DNA of 54,248 nt from Geoalkalibacter sp. (GTDB lineage Bacteria > Desulfobacterota > Desulfuromonadia > Desulfuromonadales > Geoalkalibacteraceae): positions 1 through 54,248 of the forward strand of contig NZ_JAUWAV010000029.1 in assembly GCF_030605225.1 (NCBI RefSeq), written 5' to 3'. The translations under genes and the position numbers were made by a program. This document shows positions 51,769-54,248 of this stretch, in pieces. Positions within the stretch are counted from its first letter, which is position 1, and each line of letters begins with the position of its first letter. The notes under the pieces were generated by a model. The model ran no database searches, had not been told where the DNA came from, and was given only the letters and a program-made list of their open reading frames with translations.

Positions 51769-54248
51769 ATGGAGCCGCGCCCCTGTCAAAAACCCGTCAT
51801 CTACCTGCTCTTTGCCCTCTCGGGCTTCTGCGCCCTGGTCTACGAGGTGCTGTGGAGCAAATATCTCGCCCTCACCTTCGGCACCACCATCTGGGCCCTG
51901 AGCATCGTCACCGCCACCTTCATGGCGGGCCTGGCCCTGGGTTCCTACCTGCTCGGCCGCTACAGCGTCGACCATGACCGCAATCCCCTGCGTCTCTACG
52001 CCTGGCTGGAAATCGGGCTGGCGGCCACCGCGCTGCTCTTCGCGCCGACCCTGGCGATCATCGAGCGCCTCTATGTCTTCTGGACCCACACCCTGCCCCA
52101 GGCGCCCTGGCTGACCACCAGCGTCAATCTGCTGTTCTGCGCCCTGTTGCTGCTGCCGCCGGCGATCTGCATGGGCGGCACCCTGCCCGTCATGTGCCGG
52201 CTGTTCGCGCGGCGCAAATGCGGCGGGCAGATCGGGCGACTCTATGCTCTCAACACCCTGGGCGCGACCCTGGGCACCTTCACGGCTGCCTTCGTGCTGA
52301 TCCCCGCCATGGGGCTGTCGCGCACCGGTTATCTGGCGGTGGCGCTCAATCTGGCCATCGCCGCCGCAGCGTTCCTGCTGTCACGCCCAGACGAGGCACA
52401 GCCCGAATCCATCACGCCCCTGCCTCACCACCGCGACTGGACCCTGGAACGCAAGGCCCATCGGCCGGTGCTGGTCGCCATCGGCCTGGTGGGATTTTTC
52501 GCCCTGGCCTACGAAATTCTCTGGACACGGGTGCTGCTGCTGTTTCTCGGCAACACGGTCTATGCCTTCGCCCTGATGCTCTCGGCCTATCTGGTGGGCG
52601 TCGCCCTGGGCGGCGCTCTCTACGCGCGCCTGGCTCATCCCGCCCTCAACGAAAAACGCCTGTTCTGCCTGCTCACCCTGCTCATGGGCCTCGCGGTGCT
52701 GGCCACCGCGCCCTTCTACGATCAGCTCGCCCTGGTCTTTCAGTTCGCCCACGACGCCTCGGGCGAACGCTGGTGGCATCTGTCCCTGCTTTCCTATCTC
52801 ATCGTGTTCGCGGTCCTCGGCCTGCCGACCGTTCTGTCCGGCGCCCTACTGCCCGCGGCCGTCGCGATCCTCGACCCGGGCCGGCGCCATGCCGGTGAAG
52901 GGGTGGGTCTCGTGGTGCTGCACAACACCCTGGGCGCGGTGCTCGGCGCCCTGGCCGCGGGCTTCGTGCTCCTGCCTGCCTTGGGCGCCCTCAACAGCTT
53001 TCGCCTGCTGGCCCTGATCAATCTGCTGCTGGGCGCGGGCCTGGTGTTTCATTTTCGCCTCGGCCGGCCCCTGGCGCGCACCCTGCCGGTGCTGGCCGTC
53101 GCGCTGCTCGCCGTGCTGCTCTTGCCCCTGGAGTGGGATCCGAAGCTGATGAACAGCGGGGTGTACGTCTACGCGCCCAAGTACCGCGCCCTGGGCGGAA
53201 TGCAGGTGGCATTAGCCGACGAGCGGGTGCTCGAGGTCATGGAGGGACGCGACGCCACCGTGGCCGTGTTTGAAAGCGCCGACGGGCGGCTGCGCTTTTT
53301 CACCGTCAACGGCAAGACCGACGGCGGCACCGGGAGCGACCGCCAGACCCAGACCCTCATCGGCCATCTGCCGCTCCTTGCCCATCCCGCCCCGAAAGAC
53401 GTCCTGGTCATCGGCCTGGGCACCGGCATCACCCTCCAGGGTCTGAGCGCCCATCCCACGGAGCGCATCGACTGCGTGGAGATTTCCCCGGAAGTGGTGC
53501 GCGCCGAGCGCTATTTTCGCGAGGCCAACGGCCGGGCCCTGGATGATCCCAAGGTCAACCTGTTCGTGCAGGACGGCCGCAACCTGCTGCTGACCCGCGA
53601 CCAGAACTACGACGTCATCGTCTCCCAGCCCTCCAACCCCTGGCAGAGCGGCAACGCCAATCTCTTCACCCTCGACTTCTACCGCCTGGCCGCCGAGCAT
53701 CTCAAGCCGGGCGGCATCTTCGGGCAATGGCTGGGACTCTACGACATCACCCCCGACAACCTGCGTCTGGCCGTGCGCACCCTGCTGGCGGTGTTCCCCG
53801 AGGTGCAGGTTTTCCATTCGGGCGCCGATCTGATTCTCCTCGCCTCGCACCACCCCCTGGCCTTCGACTACCAGGAGATGGCGCGCCGCTTCGGCGAGCC
53901 GCGCCTCGCCGCCGTCATGCAGGGCATCGATCTCGCATCTCCGGGTGCCCTCATGGCCGGGCATTATCTATTCGACCAAAGCGCCCTGCGCGCCTTCGCC
54001 GGCAGCGGCGCCCCCTTCAACACCGATGACCGGCCGATGCTCGAACACTCGGCACGCCACAACCTCGGCCAAAAAACCCTCGGCGAGTTCCAGCAGGCCA
54101 ACACGCAGGCGCTGCTGGCCGCGCGCGGCCGAGGCTACCTGCCCTTGACCAACCTCGGCGCGAGCGCCCAGCAGGTCGCCGCCGCCCTGCGCGATCTGGC
54201 CGGCGGCTATGCCCGTGTCGGCATGACGGCGGAAGCCGAGCATTTTCA
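51769..54248 (+). CDS. Polytopic membrane spermidine-synthase-like protein (runs off the window)
   Basis: At least 826 residues are encoded to the window edge. About 14 hydrophobic segments fill the first 445 residues, beginning YLLFALSGFCALVYEVLWSKYLALTFG, with a second LAYEILWTRVLLLFLGNT repeat that suggests internal duplication. A soluble spermidine-synthase-like domain follows with VLVIGLGTGITLQGL, CVEISPEVVRAE, VNLFVQDGRNLLL and SQPSNPWQSG. The start of a C-terminal tail (ALRDLAGGYARVGMTAEA) looks TPR-like. The start has GGAG seven bases upstream. It differs from the 41100 protein, which has helices on both sides of the catalytic domain. Polyamine synthesis is doubtful; substrate unknown. 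Partial at the 3' end. Confidence 0.82.
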   Translation, partial: MEPRPCQKPVIYLLFALSGFCALVYEVLWSKYLALTFGTTIWALSIVTATFMAGLALGSYLLGRYSVDHDRNPLRLYAWLEIGLAATALLFAPTLAIIERLYVFWTHTLPQAPWLTTSVNLLFCALLLLPPAICMGGTLPVMCRLFARRKCGGQIGRLYALNTLGATLGTFTAAFVLIPAMGLSRTGYLAVALNLAIAAAAFLLSRPDEAQPESITPLPHHRDWTLERKAHRPVLVAIGLVGFFALAYEILWTRVLLLFLGNTVYAFALMLSAYLVGVALGGALYARLAHPALNEKRLFCLLTLLMGLAVLATAPFYDQLALVFQFAHDASGERWWHLSLLSYLIVFAVLGLPTVLSGALLPAAVAILDPGRRHAGEGVGLVVLHNTLGAVLGALAAGFVLLPALGALNSFRLLALINLLLGAGLVFHFRLGRPLARTLPVLAVALLAVLLLPLEWDPKLMNSGVYVYAPKYRALGGMQVALADERVLEVMEGRDATVAVFESADGRLRFFTVNGKTDGGTGSDRQTQTLIGHLPLLAHPAPKDVLVIGLGTGITLQGLSAHPTERIDCVEISPEVVRAERYFREANGRALDDPKVNLFVQDGRNLLLTRDQNYDVIVSQPSNPWQSGNANLFTLDFYRLAAEHLKPGGIFGQWLGLYDITPDNLRLAVRTLLAVFPEVQVFHSGADLILLASHHPLAFDYQEMARRFGEPRLAAVMQGIDLASPGALMAGHYLFDQSALRAFAGSGAPFNTDDRPMLEHSARHNLGQKTLGEFQQANTQALLAARGRGYLPLTNLGASAQQVAAALRDLAGGYARVGMTAEAEHF

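Overview
The window is GC-rich DNA whose coding density and gene content point to an anaerobic, metal- or electrode-respiring member of the Desulfuromonadota (Geobacter, Geoalkalibacter or Desulfuromonas relatives). The main signs are two giant multiheme c-type cytochromes built from the Geobacter-type CxxxxCH/CxxCH domain, an Aquifex/Geobacter-style short aconitase, an Rrf2 regulator, a ResB protein and many periplasmic or outer-membrane lipoproteins. This placement is inference; no rRNA or tRNA was recognised. All counts and positions were read by eye.

Bases 1-17100 are mostly housekeeping and accessory genes. They include a DUF1847 metal-binding protein, a flavin-reductase-like protein, an Rrf2 regulator with cysteine synthase and the sulfur transferase LarE, a small membrane protein, a secreted nuclease, aconitase, Hsp20 and a GGDEF-PilZ protein. 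A two-gene operon follows, encoding an SPFH membrane protein and an unusual AAA-AAA-Lon-like protease. Next come a DUF362 ferredoxin protein, an HNH nuclease, a VapBC-type toxin-antitoxin pair bracketed by about 106-bp direct repeats, and ResB.

Bases 17100-51600 look like one functional island for moving electrons to or across the cell surface. Two minus-strand genes encode cytochromes of about 2748 and 2120 residues, with about 37 and 45 short heme motifs. A closely similar 31-bp element with a TGC-TAAT-GCA palindrome lies about 170-205 bp upstream of both. Upstream of the second cytochrome, on the same strand, are three tandem pairs of a transthyretin/carboxypeptidase-regulatory-like protein and a right-handed beta-helix protein. 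These are preceded by a membrane spermidine-synthase-like protein and an FG-GAP/UnbV protein. A divergent plus-strand run encodes an ethylbenzene-dehydrogenase-type heme lipoprotein, a fourth transthyretin-like lipoprotein, a HEAT-repeat lipoprotein, a NapH-like polytopic 4Fe-4S protein, a TPR-type lipoprotein and a monoheme cytochrome c lipoprotein. A plausible reading is quinol oxidation at the inner membrane by the NapH-like protein, periplasmic relay by the small cytochromes, and long-range transfer by the giant cytochromes, with the beta-helix and transthyretin-like proteins as surface scaffold. That assembly is inference.

The window ends inside a second membrane spermidine-synthase-like gene. 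The strongest candidates for something undescribed are the giant-cytochrome/beta-helix/transthyretin island with its shared operator, the graded expansion of heme motifs in the first cytochrome, and the SPFH plus double-AAA Lon-like protease operon.
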